Assembly (NCBI GenBank): GCA_014529385.2
Contig: CM043950.1
Span: 69,806,935 to 69,870,934 of the forward strand
Source: Adiantum capillus-veneris
Lineage: Eukaryota > Streptophyta > Polypodiopsida > Polypodiales > Pteridaceae
DNA: 64,000 bases
Direction: 5' to 3'
In this document: piece by piece, positions 1 through 12,699 of the stretch
Numbering within the stretch: position 1 is the stretch's first letter
Layout of the letters: every line of letters begins with the position of its first letter
Program-made: the position numbers and the translations under genes
The notes under the pieces: model-generated
The model's input: the letters and a program-made list of their open reading frames with translations, nothing else
What the model was told of the DNA's origin: nothing
Databases searched by the model: none

Positions 1-122
1 GGCATACTGGTGAAGATAATTAAAAATCGAAGTCAAGCTAATAATTGTGCATCCGTAGTATTATCCTGAGATTGTGTTTGAGTGAGTAGAATCCTCATTT
101 TGCAACCTTTATCCTGCCTCAG

Positions 123-2632
123 ATACAATGTGGCAGCTACCGCCAAACATTTTGTTGGAGATGGTGGCACGAACCACGGTGCCGATGAGAGAAACACACT
201 AAGTAGCTACAAGAGTCTAGTCAATATTCACATGGTGGGCTACTTTGATGCCATTGCAAAAGGTGTATCTACTATCATGGTCTCTTACAGCAGCTGGAAT
301 GGGCAGAAAATGCACAGCAATCGTTTTCTCATCTCTCATGTCCTCAAGAAACAGTTAGGATTTAAGGTATGCTATTCGCCTTTGTGAGTCCAGTGTGCAA
401 TGACAAATTGGGACAAGACACGAATGAGAAGGCACTTCTTTACATGGAAGTTCAAGCTTTATGCATGTCTGTATGGCGCATGATACAAAAGTGTCATCTC
501 AACCACTTAACAAAGTTCTTTGTGCTTTGATCTTCCTTAGAGCACTAGTCTCCGTCATGGTAAAAAATAAGACCCCTTCAAGCATTTGTAAGTACAGATG
601 GCTTGGCAAATATATCTTTATTTTATCCATAAAATTTTAAGGTTTTCAGGCGAATTTTTGGAAATGCTTGACAAAAATAGCACTTTACAGTATTTTCGGC
701 AAATTTCTTTTCCAGAAATCTGCAAAAATTTGAAATTTTGGGCTAACCTTTTGACACATGTTTTTTGTGAAACGACCAAATGATCCTGAAGACCCTAAAA
801 AAGTAGCCTTTGGGCTATTCACAGCCCCTATTTTTTATTGGTCTTTGTGCAGTCGCTCTGCTTCTCTTATAGTCCCTGAAGTTGCATTTGACACTTAAGT
901 TTTTGTTCTTACATGCAAATGTGTCTTGGTCTGTACAGGGATTCGTGATTTCGGATTGGCAAGGGATAGACAAAATAACCATCCCTGCAGGTATTAATTA
1001 CACGTCGTCAGTCGAACTGGGTGTCAATGCAGGAATCGACATGGTTAGCAGCTTATTGTAATTGAGTCACAAAAGGTATCATCATGAAGTACTTGAGAGA
1101 TGTCTCATGCTCATGACGAGTGCTGCTTGCAGATCATGATACCTTTCGACTACCCATCTTTTCATGCTGACATGCTGGCCCTCGTGAAATCTGGGCACAT
1201 TTCCATGCGTAGAATCAATGACGCAGTCGGCCGAATACTCCGTGTAAAGTTTACAATTGGACTGTTTGAACACCCGCTCGCAGATCGCTCGCTCGCCAAA
1301 ATGGTGGGTGCTCAGGTAAGCACTTAGGATAGAGACAGGTTGAAGTTGAGTCGGTGGAGGGTGTATTATTCTAGCCTAAGGTTGGGCCTTCACCAGAAAA
1401 TGCTTGACACCTTTCCCCCCAAAAGTGGGCTTCATTAACTAAGTTTGTAGCTGGTTAAAGTCATGGTATGGTAAATTTTCATGGCAAAAAGGATAAAATT
1501 TTCAGCCTTTTTAATCTTTTTTCGAAATATTTAGCATGGATACTTAGCCAAATCATTAAGCACAAACATATGCACAGGCATGTACCCAAAACTTTGATTC
1601 CATGGAAGTTTTTGTATGCATACATACATCCATTCATATATGTATATCCTAGTGACACCTTACTCTTCGGAAATGGGAGTCTCCTTGACACCGTGGGCTA
1701 ACATTAGGGGTATCATTTGATGCCCAAAACGGCCAATGAAGCCTGAAATGGGCTTCAATTTCATGTCTCAGCCAACTTAGTACTCAATGGTGAAAATATA
1801 TATTTTGCAAAGCTCTTTTCACCTCTTTATTATTTGGTCTCTTTACAGGACCACAGGGATTTGGCAAGAGAAGCTGTAAGAAAATCTCTTGTTCTACTCA
1901 AAAACGAAAGAAATGGGAATGCTCCTTTTGTACCGTTGAGCAAGCGAGCAACCAAGATTTTAGTGGCAGGTAGCCATGCCGATGACATTGGAAGGCAATG
2001 TGGCGGATGGACAACAACATGGCAGGGCCAATCTGGAGGCATAACACCAGGTTGTAATCACAAGTATTGCTCATCATCAGCACGGCCTTATGATCTACCA
2101 AATTCACAAAAAATTGATGTACATAATATTTTTGGCTAATGCAGGTACATCTGTTTTGGAAGCGATAAAGAGTACAATTGATACATCAACAGAACTAGTG
2201 TACGAGCAGTTGCCAGATAGCAATTTTGCTAAGGGAAAAGGGTTTGATTATGCTATTGTGGTGGTGGGCGAGGACCCCTATGCAGAGTTCTTCGGAGATG
2301 ATGCAGACTTGACATTACCAAACATGGGCACACAGACCATTAAAAATGTGTGCACGTTGGTAAAATGCGTCGTTGTCTTGGTTTCTGGAAGACCCCTCGT
2401 AGTCGAGCCCTACTTGCCCTTGATGAATGGGCTTGTGGCGGCATGGCTTCCCGGAACGGAGGGCAAAGGCATCGCGGATGTTCTTTTCGGGGACTACCCA
2501 TTTGAGGGAAAATCATCACGGACGTGGTTTAGGCGAGCAAGTCAATTGCCCATGAATGTGAATGACCAGCAGTATGATCCTCTCTTTCCATATGGATTTG
2601 GTCTCACCACAGCTGCCGTAGTAGGTAGGTGA
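123..2632 (+). CDS. Glycoside hydrolase family 3 beta-glucosidase / exo-beta-glucanase, 3' five exons (5' part outside window)
   Basis: Members of this plant family remove glucose from cell-wall beta-glucans and are usually secreted to the apoplast. Five exons with GT-AG introns join in frame: 123-366, 939-1043, 1133-1315, 1849-2050 and 2145-2632, about 407 codons. The family is usually about 600-650 residues, so the signal peptide and first part of the barrel lie upstream of the window. Exon 1 has [10 protein letters not shown] and a VSYSSWNG block. Exon 2 has GFVISDWQG, whose Asp is the family's catalytic nucleophile. Exon 3 has [13 protein letters not shown]. Exon 4 opens the second domain with [15 protein letters not shown] and QCGGWT. 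Exon 5 has [14 protein letters not shown], where the acid/base Glu is expected, then WLPGTEG and YPYGFGL-type C-terminal motifs, and stops at TGA 2630-2632. No break was seen in the five exons. The exon borders are inferred from splice consensus and homology. Confidence 0.93.
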
Positions 2633-3461
2633 TACCTTCTTATCAACATTACTTTTCTCTTTTCATGCAAAGAGTTTTATCTTTCAAAATTCTTACCTTT
2701 CGATGCAAATGATCGAAATCCTAATCCTGTATTTGAAAAATGCCTTCATTTGGCACTTTGCTTGACCACATACTTGAGGTATTTTCTAATCTCGAAACTC
2801 GATAACGACAAAGCCTTGGCCCTTGTCACTTGCTCAAATTGAATGGGGATGAAGGAGCATTGTACTCTTGAGACTGTCCATGTAAGTTTCTTGCAAATAA
2901 GTATACACTTACACTTCAATAGGGCGGAACGTTAGCTTACGTCAGGAACTTAAGCTTAACAGGAATGGCATTGATGCCTAGCAATGGAGGTTGCTGACCC
3001 AAAACAGTATGAGGTCTCTCTCAGGTTTTTAATAATCAATTGTACAACCTATGGTAATTAAGAAAACATAGACTCAGGCACATATCAAATTGGTCAACTT
3101 AAGTACCTGACCATTCATCCATTAACTTGCTTTTGGTATTAAATTACAAGAATTATGAGGTGAATACATTCTGAGCAAACAAAGAGATCTGGGAAAGCAA
3201 TAGTTTATGGTCTCGTTGCCCATTGCTATGCCGAGATCTCCAGTTGTTAAATACAAAAAACTCCAATGAGATTGAAATTCGAAAACAGCTGACCGATCCC
3301 CTGCGCAAGTACGACGAGTGTCTTTCTTTGAATCCGTGTAAGGCTGTCTCGATGTGCACAGCACTTCTTAGCAGCATCACAGAGCAATAACTGATAACTC
3401 AACAAGCATGTTCTCATTTTGAATGTGATATTTGCATACCCGTCTAGAATGTGGTGGCGAG

Positions 3462-3463
<2 letters not shown>
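2633..3463. other. Intergenic sequence downstream of the GH3 gene
   Basis: No coding region, RNA gene or repeat was recognised here. It probably contains the GH3 3' untranslated region; no polyadenylation site can be chosen with confidence. Confidence 0.5.
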
Positions 3464-3509
<46 letters not shown>

Positions 3510-3556
3510 ACACACACACACACACACATGCGTGCGCACCCACACACACACACACA
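3464..3556. repeat. Compound (CT)n-(CA)n microsatellite
   Basis: A run of CT dinucleotides passes into CA dinucleotides with a few interruptions. Apparent Ser-Leu and Thr-His rich reading frames across it are artefacts of the repeat. Confidence 0.97.
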
Positions 3557-5914
3557 AATTTCATGTAGAGACCACATTGAACCTCTCTTGTTTTCTGGAA
3601 TTGTGCAGGCGACGCTGCTTCCTCTCGTTCCTCCACTCTGCTATTTTTCTTCACTCTCGTCCTTTGCTTTATATAAAGGATCTCTGAGGCCCCTGTCACA
3701 CTGGGCCGCCTGGCCAACGAGGATTTTTTGGGTGGGCGTCCAGTTCGTGTCACACTGGGATATAGCATTGCAGTTGGCCCTCAGTTTCAACCAACGTCTG
3801 TAGGCCACGTGGAGGACTCTCCGCCTCGCGCTGACGGTCAGACCTCAGAACCTGTGTCGTGCGCTTGCGGGGTACTTTTTGGAAAGTTAGCCCGGCCATC
3901 TGACAAAGATTGTAGCCCCAAAATTACTTTTTTGCGGACGAATAAGGAGGCGCCACCTCCGCTTGGCCCTGCTTTGGGTGCCCCAGTGTGAGGGGGGCCT
4001 TGAGATGCACCTACGGGAACTCACGGCATAACCTTAAGAATCTATCCCGGGAAGCCACGTATCGTATGGGTTTGTCATCCAAAACATCAACAACTATGGA
4101 GCCCCAATTCCATGTCGAGGAGAGCAAGGGCACTTTTGTCTTTACAATTTCAAGTATAGCATTAGTCATGCTCGGTTGGTCTTGTCACAACAATTACTTG
4201 TTTCACGTGTTCAACTTATGCATCTCAAGTGAATGCCCAATGTGATCATTTTGATTTGTTTTGTCATCTTAACTATTTTTTTCCCTTATTGGAATGAGAA
4301 TTGGGTTAAGTGATTCAATTGAGGATATATAAGGACCCCAACCTCCAAATCCAATCTATTTTGGTTTGAAGGAAATTGTATGTATATATATATTCATATA
4401 TATATATATGTATGTATGTATGCATGTATCTCTCTCGTGCATTATCTCTGCCTCCACATTGCCTACTTTCGGGTCGTATTGAAGAAATTGGTTCGGTGAT
4501 TGTGGGAGAACTCTTGAAGGAGAAGAGGAGCTAGGAATTGGCTTGGAGTGGGTGACATATGGTAATGTTCGCATTTAGGCATCAACATTTGTAGAAAGTG
4601 GTAGAGAGAGCACATTCATAAAGCCGTTGCATTTGTTCCGATCATTGGCCTTTGGTCCCAATAAGCCAAACAAAGACAATTCATTCCTAGAAAGTTGTCG
4701 TGTGTGCGTGTGCTGGAAGGAGCTACATGCCTTCTTTTAAATGTTGCCCTCGCTTAGTTTGTAAGGCTTATTTGAAAAAGTGCCTTACTAGGCCCTAGTT
4801 CCTACGTAACAGTTGATAACTTGACGTCTACTTGGAAGTGCCTCTTTTTGTGAACCTTTGGTCTTGTGATGGCTCCCCTTTGTTCAAAAACCAAGACAAA
4901 CTTATAGGAGACAACTATGTTTATTGGAAATTGATTTCTACTTGGAAGCTTGTGGGATGTTGTCGATGGCTTGAAGATAAGACCTGTGTAACTTTGCGAG
5001 CAAAGGAACAACTAATGAATCTTCAACACGCCATCTAATATCAAGAGAATGGGTGAATATTTTTTAATATCAAGGCTATTGTCAAGCATGGCAATTTTTG
5101 AGAGTCCTATAGTCGGAGAACATAGCAGGTTTTCCATTGTCCACATATTGTATATTTTAGTGTTCCATACCACTAAAATAAGCAATGTGTTCTTTCTCGA
5201 TGCATCAAGATATCATTGGTCACAATCATTGTTCAATAACCAAGTTTTGTCAAATAAATCCAAATCCATCAACATTGTCAACCTCGTATCATTATAAACA
5301 AGTCCATATAATCTAAATCATTTCCAAAGTATACCCGAGTTGATAAAATCACACTAGTATCATTGGTGGCTAGACATCGCAGTATGATTTTGTAATTGGT
5401 GTTGTTTAAAAGAGCAAATTGACACTAATTGGGTGTGTTGTCCAAATCAATGAATCTGCAGTTGTGCTACCTAAACCAATGAATCTGTGCTAATATTGTT
5501 TAAAATGGTGAATCCACATCTATGATCATGTTGCCTAAATCGATAAAATGAGTCAATGTTACTGATGGACTTACATGATGAGGACGATAAGTGTACACCG
5601 CTTAAATTGGTGAGTTCGTGTATATGTGACCAGTGGACTAGCTATGACATTAGCTATAATACATTTACCAGTTGTTTGATGTAAAATTTGAGTATCTTTC
5701 GGTGATGAAATAGTTACAAGACTATTGAACTTATTATTCTCTGCCGCTCTCTTTTCTTTCTCTTCACACCTCAACGTCAGTCAATCACACACATAGACAC
5801 ATGCACACACACATCCTTCAAAACATGCATGTATGATAGATGGTCACTCTTTTCTTTTTGAGCTTCAGCTTTCGTCTTCTTTTTGCTCCTTGTACATGCT
5901 AGCATCAACCAATC
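3557..5914. other. Non-coding stretch, no gene recognised
   Basis: Only short scattered reading frames without family motifs occur here. A TA/GTAT-rich microsatellite lies near 4378-4430. A weak resemblance to a Copia gag N-terminus at 4832-5038 was judged too poor to annotate. Confidence 0.5.

Positions 5915-5998
<84 letters not shown>
5915..5998. repeat. Compound (CT)n-(CA)n microsatellite bounding the first Penelope-like copy
   Basis: CT repeats (about 5915-5956) run into CA repeats (5957-5998). The first copy of the reverse-transcriptase element begins immediately afterwards, with the same start sequence that follows the CA tracts at 9769 and 16061. Confidence 0.97.
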
Positions 5999-6001
<3 letters not shown>

Positions 6002-6889
6002 GTATGAGTACCACAACCTGTTAATGCTTAGAAACTTTCCCCAGAAACATTAAATGGCATGAAACTTCTCCACCATACATGGGGTACTCTCTCTTAGTTG
6101 GTGGTTGCCCTTGGGACTTAGTCCCCATAGAAACTTCTTCCTAAGAAGAGCCTGAGTTTTTCTCTACCTTGGAAAGTATTCCGTGCATCATCCCCCACTC
6201 TGTGCTGCATTTACACTAGCACTACTCCCCATTCCTCCGGATCTCTGCTCTCTGTTTTCGTTTACTCTAGACATATCTAACCTAAACAAAACACACATAC
6301 CCCCCAATTGGATTAACCATGGCAAGTGCCGCTAGATAGTATTCTCCTTGTGATGATGACATATCAAAGACGATTCGCCTTGATTGTGGCTCCTCAACTG
6401 GGTATTTAAAACCAGGTGAGGGTTTCTCTATGTCCCTCACTTAGCCTTGACTCTTGTGTTTCCTGAGTGTGTATGTGAAAGAGAGTTTTTGAGGACCTAA
6501 ACACTTCCTTACTGTGTGGCTCTAGAGACGGTTGAACACAAGGAGGCATCACAGGTTGGTACTAAGGAGTAATTTTTTTAACTAACTGCACTCTATGTAG
6601 TACTCTGCACCGCCTCAAGGTTGTTAAGGTGTCGATAATCCTTGGCATTGATAGCGACTGGTGACTGGAAACTACGTTTGTAGGGTTTGGATTAATGATG
6701 TGTTTTTTTCTGTACAAAGAATGTCTGCATCGGTTTTGGTCCTCTGACATGATACTACCTCAATCCATCTTTTATCAATACCCCCGTTACTCTAGCTCAA
6801 ACAGACGCCATCTTTTGCAGAGATAGTGCTGCGCTTGAAGTTGTCAAGGAGTTTCAAAACAATCTCTGCTCCCTTAGTGACTCTAACCT

Positions 6890-7653
6890 TTGAGAAATGG
6901 TACTCAAGTTTTCAAAGTTTTTTCTTTTTTACCTGTTAGACAAATTGAAATTGAGTTCTTTGGAGTGGATCATCAGCTCTGGGTTCTACCTAGCAAAGCC
7001 TTTTTGGCACCCATTCTTAGCGAAACTTGGGTTTATTTGGCTAATCTATCTGCCTCCACAGTTGAGGATTGCACAAGATTCTGAAAGGAGGACAGTTCCT
7101 TGACAAAGGAAAACTCATCAAAGCCCTCTTCGATCTTAACTTTATTGACCATTCTAAATGCTCCTCTAATGCAGGATTGTACATTCGTACAAAAGGGAAC
7201 ATGGAGTTTGCTAATAGCAATCCCAACTTCTACACTAAATCAATATGGAATGTATTTCGGCCGTATGTAAAATGTGCCTGCAAGTTTCTTGACTCCAAAG
7301 CCTTATGTGAATCAAGCATCATGTGGCTCGACCATGCTATTTGGTATATCCTCAACCATCTTGACCAAATCTTCCACGAGAAACTGGTGGACTTCCATTT
7401 AACCCTTATCTGCTCTTGGTTAGGAGACCAAGCCAAACAATTAGTGTTTGCCAAAATTGCTTTGAATATTTTTTGTGGGCTAATGCGGGATATCCTTAAA
7501 GAACTCAGATCTGATGAACCCGAGACTTATCTGACCACTTATGCCAACTATAACGGTGTCAAAAGCATCACTAGTCTACTTAAGCCTTGTATTGAAGATG
7601 ATGACTTTACTTCACTGAAAATACCTAACTATTTAACCACCCCCAATAACTAG
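6890..7653 (+). pseudogene. N-terminal region of the Penelope-like polyprotein, copy 1
   Basis: The longest clean piece is 7069-7653 (194 codons), preceded by a related piece in another frame from about 6890. The same protein is recognisable in copy 2 at 13262-14070, where the two pieces are again separated by frame changes, so this is an element protein and not a host gene. It includes VDHQLWVLP, then KGGQFLDKGKLIKALF and NAGLYIRTKGNMEF. It has no recognised catalytic motif and no GIY-YIG nuclease motif. It most likely formed the upstream part of one polyprotein with the Cys-rich and reverse-transcriptase regions. Function is unknown. Confidence 0.55.
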
Positions 7654-7744
7654 TTCACATCTTTTTTGACCCCCAGTTCTTCCTCCAATTATAGCAGAGG
7701 AAGAAATACTCCCATTCGTCACCTCCTTGACTTATGATCATCGA

Positions 7745-9617
7745 TACTGTGCAGGTTCCTTTTGGCCCTTGTGGAAGGATGCATCTTACAAAGAAGACCT
7801 CTTCCAAGTAGTTTCTCTATTTACAATGTCTATTCCAAAATGAACTTCTGGATTGGGTTTACCCCAAACAATATTTTGTGAGTGCTTTTGACTTACTTTC
7901 TGGCAATCATGAAATACTTGATAATGTGCTTATTGACTGGAGGTATCAACAACCTATCAAGATTCTTGTCTACAGTAATGATTTTTTACATCACAACACT
8001 GTCCCGGAATGTGCTTGTGATAAATATGGCTCTTTTTGTAAGGATTCTAGTAATTATGGCAGCCATGTATGCACTTGTGATCTTAATTTAATTAAGGATA
8101 TCACCATCAAAAAAATCTTAGCTAAAGGGCTGAATCACATCCCTAATTTTCCAAAAAACCCATATCTTGCTCTATAAGCTTTACTTAGTTGCTTAACTGA
8201 CCTTGCCTGTACCTCTCCTACTAGAGAAGACAATCCTACTAGACTTGATTAAATTAGTTGAACAATTTTTTTAAAAAAAAAATCACTTTCATACCATATA
8301 GATGGTTGTCCACTGAGAATAACTTTCCTACTCTTAATGTGCAAAAACTTGGCTTGGAAAGCGGCTCACTCTTGATTATCTAAGAAGGAATTCACACTGA
8401 TAAACATTTCTCCTCGTATGGTTAGTAAAAAGATCTCTAAGCATCTTTCGAATCTTAGTTATTCTGTTCAGATTATCAAGCTTCTCATGCTTTTTCCCAC
8501 ATATAAACATCATAAGCATAAATTAAAATGGATATTAGATGCTTCGAATGGGATTTTTACTGACATTACTAAAGATATCACCCTTTTCCTCGACCTTGTA
8601 CTTTTAGAGTTTGAATCTGTTTGTGCAACTAAACAAAAAATCTATTCTAACTTCCTCCAAATACACTATAACCCTTTTGGGCTAGTTAAAAACTCTACTG
8701 AGGTCACTCTTAACTTCCCCAAACAAATATTCCATCTCAAATATGCTTCTTGATGGAGAGATAGGGCTGAAGAATATTCTACTACAAATGATTGGGATAG
8801 CATTTAAACATGCTAGGAAGAAAGGTTTCTTCTACATTTCTCTCACTAGTAAACCAAAATGGATTACAAAACCCCACTCATCTCACCCCTTACACTTTAA
8901 TGAGGAGAAACTATTAAATAACATTACCTGGATTTTGGATAACTATGCCATACTCGTCAGAGGCCAATGCTTTAACCAAAGCCTAGGCATCCATATGGGA
9001 TTTTCTTGCTCACCCCTTATGTGTAATCTATATTAAGCCTTCTTTGAATACAAATGGTTTCTCAGAACCATGGAAGATAAAGATGGTTGTCCTAAACTCT
9101 CCCTATTTAAACATACTTACAGATATATGGATGACATCCTAAGCTTCAACAATAAATCTTTTTCGGAAGAAATTAATTTTATTTACCTTGATTGCCTCAA
9201 GATTGAGCCGACTTATGGTCAAGGTTTTGCTACAACCTCTGGTCTCTTTTCTACCTCTGCACAATTTCTTAACTTTACAATTATTCTTTATAACCCTTGT
9301 AATGGCGGCTATCACTACCGTTTCACTTGCAAAAGAGACCTATTGAATATCCCTCCCAAAGAATTCATAAAAAAGAATAATAATAATTGACCTCATAAAG
9401 CTGCTCTTAGTACATGCGTGAACTCGTGTACTTGATCTTATATTCTTCCTCTGGCTGCTTCTTAGCATGGGAAGACATCAAGCTGCTTATTCACAAGTTT
9501 TGCCCTAATGGATTCAAGAGGAATGAGTTAATAAACAAAATCATCAATACTATTTCTCGGAATGATTGGCCTGGCTTACAACTCAACTGTGCTAACCTCA
9601 TCTCTCTAATTAGGTAG
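7745..9617 (+). pseudogene. Penelope-like reverse transcriptase with Cys-rich linker, copy 1 (dead)
   Basis: The region reads, over several frames, as a Cys-rich segment followed by a reverse transcriptase. The 7878-8177 piece contains NHEILDNVLIDWRYQQP, then CACDKYGSFC and HVCTCDLNLIKD, a Cys/His-rich arrangement like that seen before the RT core in Penelope-like elements. The RT core follows: motif B MGFSCSPLMCNLY at about 8995-9033 and motif C YRYMDDIL at about 9118-9145. Compared with copy 2, 29 net bases are missing near 8737-8746. This removes motif A with its catalytic Asp and shifts the frame. A TAA at 9034-9036 interrupts motif B where copy 2 has TTA. The reading frame ends at 9615-9617. 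The enzyme cannot be active as it stands. Confidence 0.8.
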
Positions 9618-9689
9618 TAGGCCCATGCACAATGGGCCTATTATCGACCCATTGTGTATGGAGCCTCGGATAGGGCAGGCGCGCGCGCA

Positions 9690-9769
<80 letters not shown>
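9690..9769. repeat. (CA)n microsatellite between Penelope-like copies 1 and 2
   Basis: About 40 CA units preceded by a short GCGCGC run. It separates the 3' end of copy 1 from the 5' end of copy 2. Confidence 0.98.
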
Positions 9770-9770
<1 letters not shown>

Positions 9771-10556
9771 GTACAAGTACCACAACCTCTTAATGCTCAA
9801 AAACTTTCCCCAAAAACATTAAATGGCATGGAATTTCTCCACCCTACGTGGGATACTCTCCCTTACTTGGTGGTTGCCCTTGGGGCTTAATCCTCATAGA
9901 AACCCCTTCCTAAGTAGAGTGTGAATCTTGCTCTACCTTGGGAAGTATGCCACACATCATCCCCCACTCTGTGCTGCATTTACACTAACACTACTCCCAA
10001 CTCCTACACGTCTCTGGTCTATGTTTTCGTTCACTCCAGACACACCTAGCCTAAACAAAACACACATACTACCCCCCCCCCCCCCCCCCCCCAACTAATT
10101 GGAATAACCATGGTGGTTGGTGCTGGATAGTATTCTCCTTACGATGATGAAAAATCAAAGACAATTTGCCTTGATTGTGGCTCCTCAAAACATGTACCAA
10201 ATTGGGTATGTAAAACCAGGTGACGGTTGCTCTACGCCCCTCACTTAGCCTTGGCTCTTGCGTTTCCTGTGTGTATCAGAAAGAGAGTTTTTGAGGGCCT
10301 GAACACTTGCTTACTATGTGGCTATTTAGATGGTTGGACAAGGAGGCATCACATGTTGGTACTAAGGTTGAAAAAAAATGTTTTTTTAAGTGCATTCTCT
10401 GTAGTACTCTGCACTGCCTCAAGGTTGTTAAGGTGTTGATGATCCTTGGCATATATAGAGATTGGTGACTGTTGGAAACTACGTTCGTAGGGTTTGGGTT
10501 AATGTCTTTTTTTCTATACAAAGAACGTCTGCATCATTTTTGGTCCTCTGACATGA

Positions 10557-12699
10557 TACTGCGTAAATTGTTTTTGCTCTACTGCGCTGGCTGATTAATG
10601 TAAAAAATGGGGGGAGGTTGTGTGGTCAAAGGTTGTTATTGTTTGACCATAGTGATATCGTTGCATTATTATATGGTGATGTTCGTTGCCCCAAAGCGCG
10701 TCTGGTTTTTTGGCCCCTGATTTATGTTTAATGGCTTATGCTGCTCTGCTGTTTGCATTCTGTTGAGACCCTTTTGTATTGGACTAAAATGGTATGGCTG
10801 CTTGCAATAAGGTTGCCACCTTTTTGGCACACCTCTGGTTTAGGGTTGTTAGCTTATGCCGCGGTGATTGACTTTGTGCTATTGATACCATTAACTTCCA
10901 GGATGCCGGCCTTTTTTCTTTTGACTCACCAAAAGTCGGCCTTTTTTCCTATGATGACTGAGTAGAATAGCAAGAGTAAAATCTCCTCATTTTTGTGTAA
11001 CACTTACAGATGAATGTCAATGTATGATGAGGATGTCTCTGAGGGGCTTGTATCAGTTCAATTTTTGATTTAACTAGGGTAAGTCTAATGACTAATCCAT
11101 GAAAAGATATATCATAATAGGTATCCAATACCAAGAATAAGGTCACTTGAAAAGGGTGTTTTTGAACTTCCTTGTCTGAGTAAAAAATTGGACATTGTAG
11201 GGCTAATTCTTTTGTGCCAATATGGATATTATGACACTTGGATAAGAAGGGGTGGTGGCCTTCTGATCAAAATGATATGTACAATAATATTCATTAAGGT
11301 CTATTGAAAAATTGGGGCTATACAGAAACCATCTCTTAAATTATCTTCTTAAAAAGGAAAAAAAACTATTAAAATAAAATCTAGATTATATGAGCACTTT
11401 GGAAATTTGCTTTGAAGTTAAAAATTTTGTAAGTTGGACATGGATAACAATTGATATAGTCCATTGACACTTTGTTGTCTTCTTTGAATGGATGCAGGTG
11501 AGGACTCTATCCTTTCTTAGAATTTTTTGGCTTGAAGCAAATCTATGTCCGTGACATCACAGGCTCTTACCACTTCTTGGATCATACTTTTTAGGTCAAG
11601 TATTGTACTTTTACACTAGAATGAGACCTCATTCTTTTAGCAATATACAAAAATAATTATAAGACTTAGTTGTTTTTGTACTAATCATTGTCACTTGTCT
11701 AAAGCCAACTATCTTTTGAGCTTAAAAGTTCATTTATGTTTTATTATATAAGCAAAACAGCTACACACACGTCCTATACATAAGGCTTTCCCAACCAAAA
11801 ACCAAGATTGTGGCTTTAGAAACTAGCTTGAATTTTAGTGCTAAGTTGGACCCACTATTTATAATTCTTTTTTATTTTGGCTGGTGTTAGGCGGTCCCTC
11901 TTAGACTATACTTCTGGATACCTGCTCAGATACTTGCTCACGGATATCATAGTCTTTCACTTTGCTGGTTTAAGGGTTGAAGGTCCAACCTACAATACTA
12001 ATTGTAATTTTCTATTAACTTTCATGATCACAAAAATTATAAACTACATTAGGAAAAGTTTGGACTAAAAAATGGGCCTTGTAAGAATTGTTGATGTGGC
12101 ATAGCTTTCAAAAAGTAGGGATCGGTAAATTTTTTACAAATAAGATCCAAACTTGTCGGAGGTTGGATATTTAGAATCTACTCTTCAAATGCTATCTATT
12201 GATATATAGCATGCATGTATCGGACATTGCCTTCATGTAGATCTAGAAAAAGGTGATTTTAGATTACCGTAACAGTAACAAAACCTCGTTGATTGAAAAA
12301 AAAATGGCATAAGTTTCATAGAAGTCATCCAAACTTTTCGGACCTTGGTTCTTTAGAATCCATTTTTCAAGAACTTTCCAATGATAGGTCATATCATGGG
12401 GTTCTAAGCAATATTTAGAGGGGTCTACCGGGTTGCTTTCTTTTGTACAACTTTGATGATGTGGCACTCTTAAAAGGCCCAAAAATGAGTTCAAAATTTT
12501 CCTAATGACTATTCGCATGAGAGTTATTCACAACCTGGAGAAGCATACAAGGATTTCAGAACAAATTAGGTTTTACCTAAAGGACCATCCTCCAAAAAAA
12601 GCCTTGGTTGTTAGAACTAGACCCTTTCTGGCTCGACGTGCCAAAAACATTATTACATCTTACCCTAAGTAATCTCTTGCTTACTAACAATTTTGTCGA
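10557..12699 (+). other. Long leader / 5' region of Penelope-like copy 2
   Basis: This part is absent from copy 1 and partly shared with copy 3 (10594-11760 matches about 16845-18020). Short reading frames at 10738-10965 and 11877-12068 are not preserved in the parallel copy and look accidental. A pyrimidine-rich stretch ending TTGTCGATTGCAG just before 12706 could be a 3' splice site ahead of the first coding block, but no matching donor was chosen. Confidence 0.45.

Larger units (their letters stand above)
5999..9689 (+). mobile_element. Penelope-like retroelement copy 1, internally deleted
   Basis: The copy begins after a (CA)n tract with a block (GAGTACCACAACCTGTTAAT) also found at the start of copies 2 and 3, and ends at the next (CA)n tract. 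Its first 0.76 kb matches 9770-10556 of copy 2. It then jumps at about 6757 to sequence matching 13033 onward in copy 2, so roughly 2.5 kb of leader is missing. The junction shares a short GAT-CTACCTCAAT-like stretch with copy 2, consistent with a microhomology deletion. The coding part carries the element's N-terminal region, a Cys-rich segment and the reverse transcriptase, all on the plus strand and all broken. Copies 1 and 2 are similar over most of their shared length. Confidence 0.8.

Noticed and set aside
3432-3803. Reading frames of Ser-Leu, Thr-His, Cys-Val or Arg-Glu repeats over microsatellites (also at 5777-6024, 9606-9890, 15952-16158, 31299-31844, 42038-42387).
   Set aside because: They are translations of dinucleotide repeats and have no conserved sequence outside the repeat.
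4832-5038. Short frame resembling the N-terminus of a Copia gag (DNYVYWK, GCCRWLED).
   Set aside because: Too short, no further gag motif, no neighbouring element structure.
10738-12068. Short frames in the leader of Penelope-like copy 2 as additional genes.
   Set aside because: They are not preserved in the parallel sequence of copy 3 and have no motifs.
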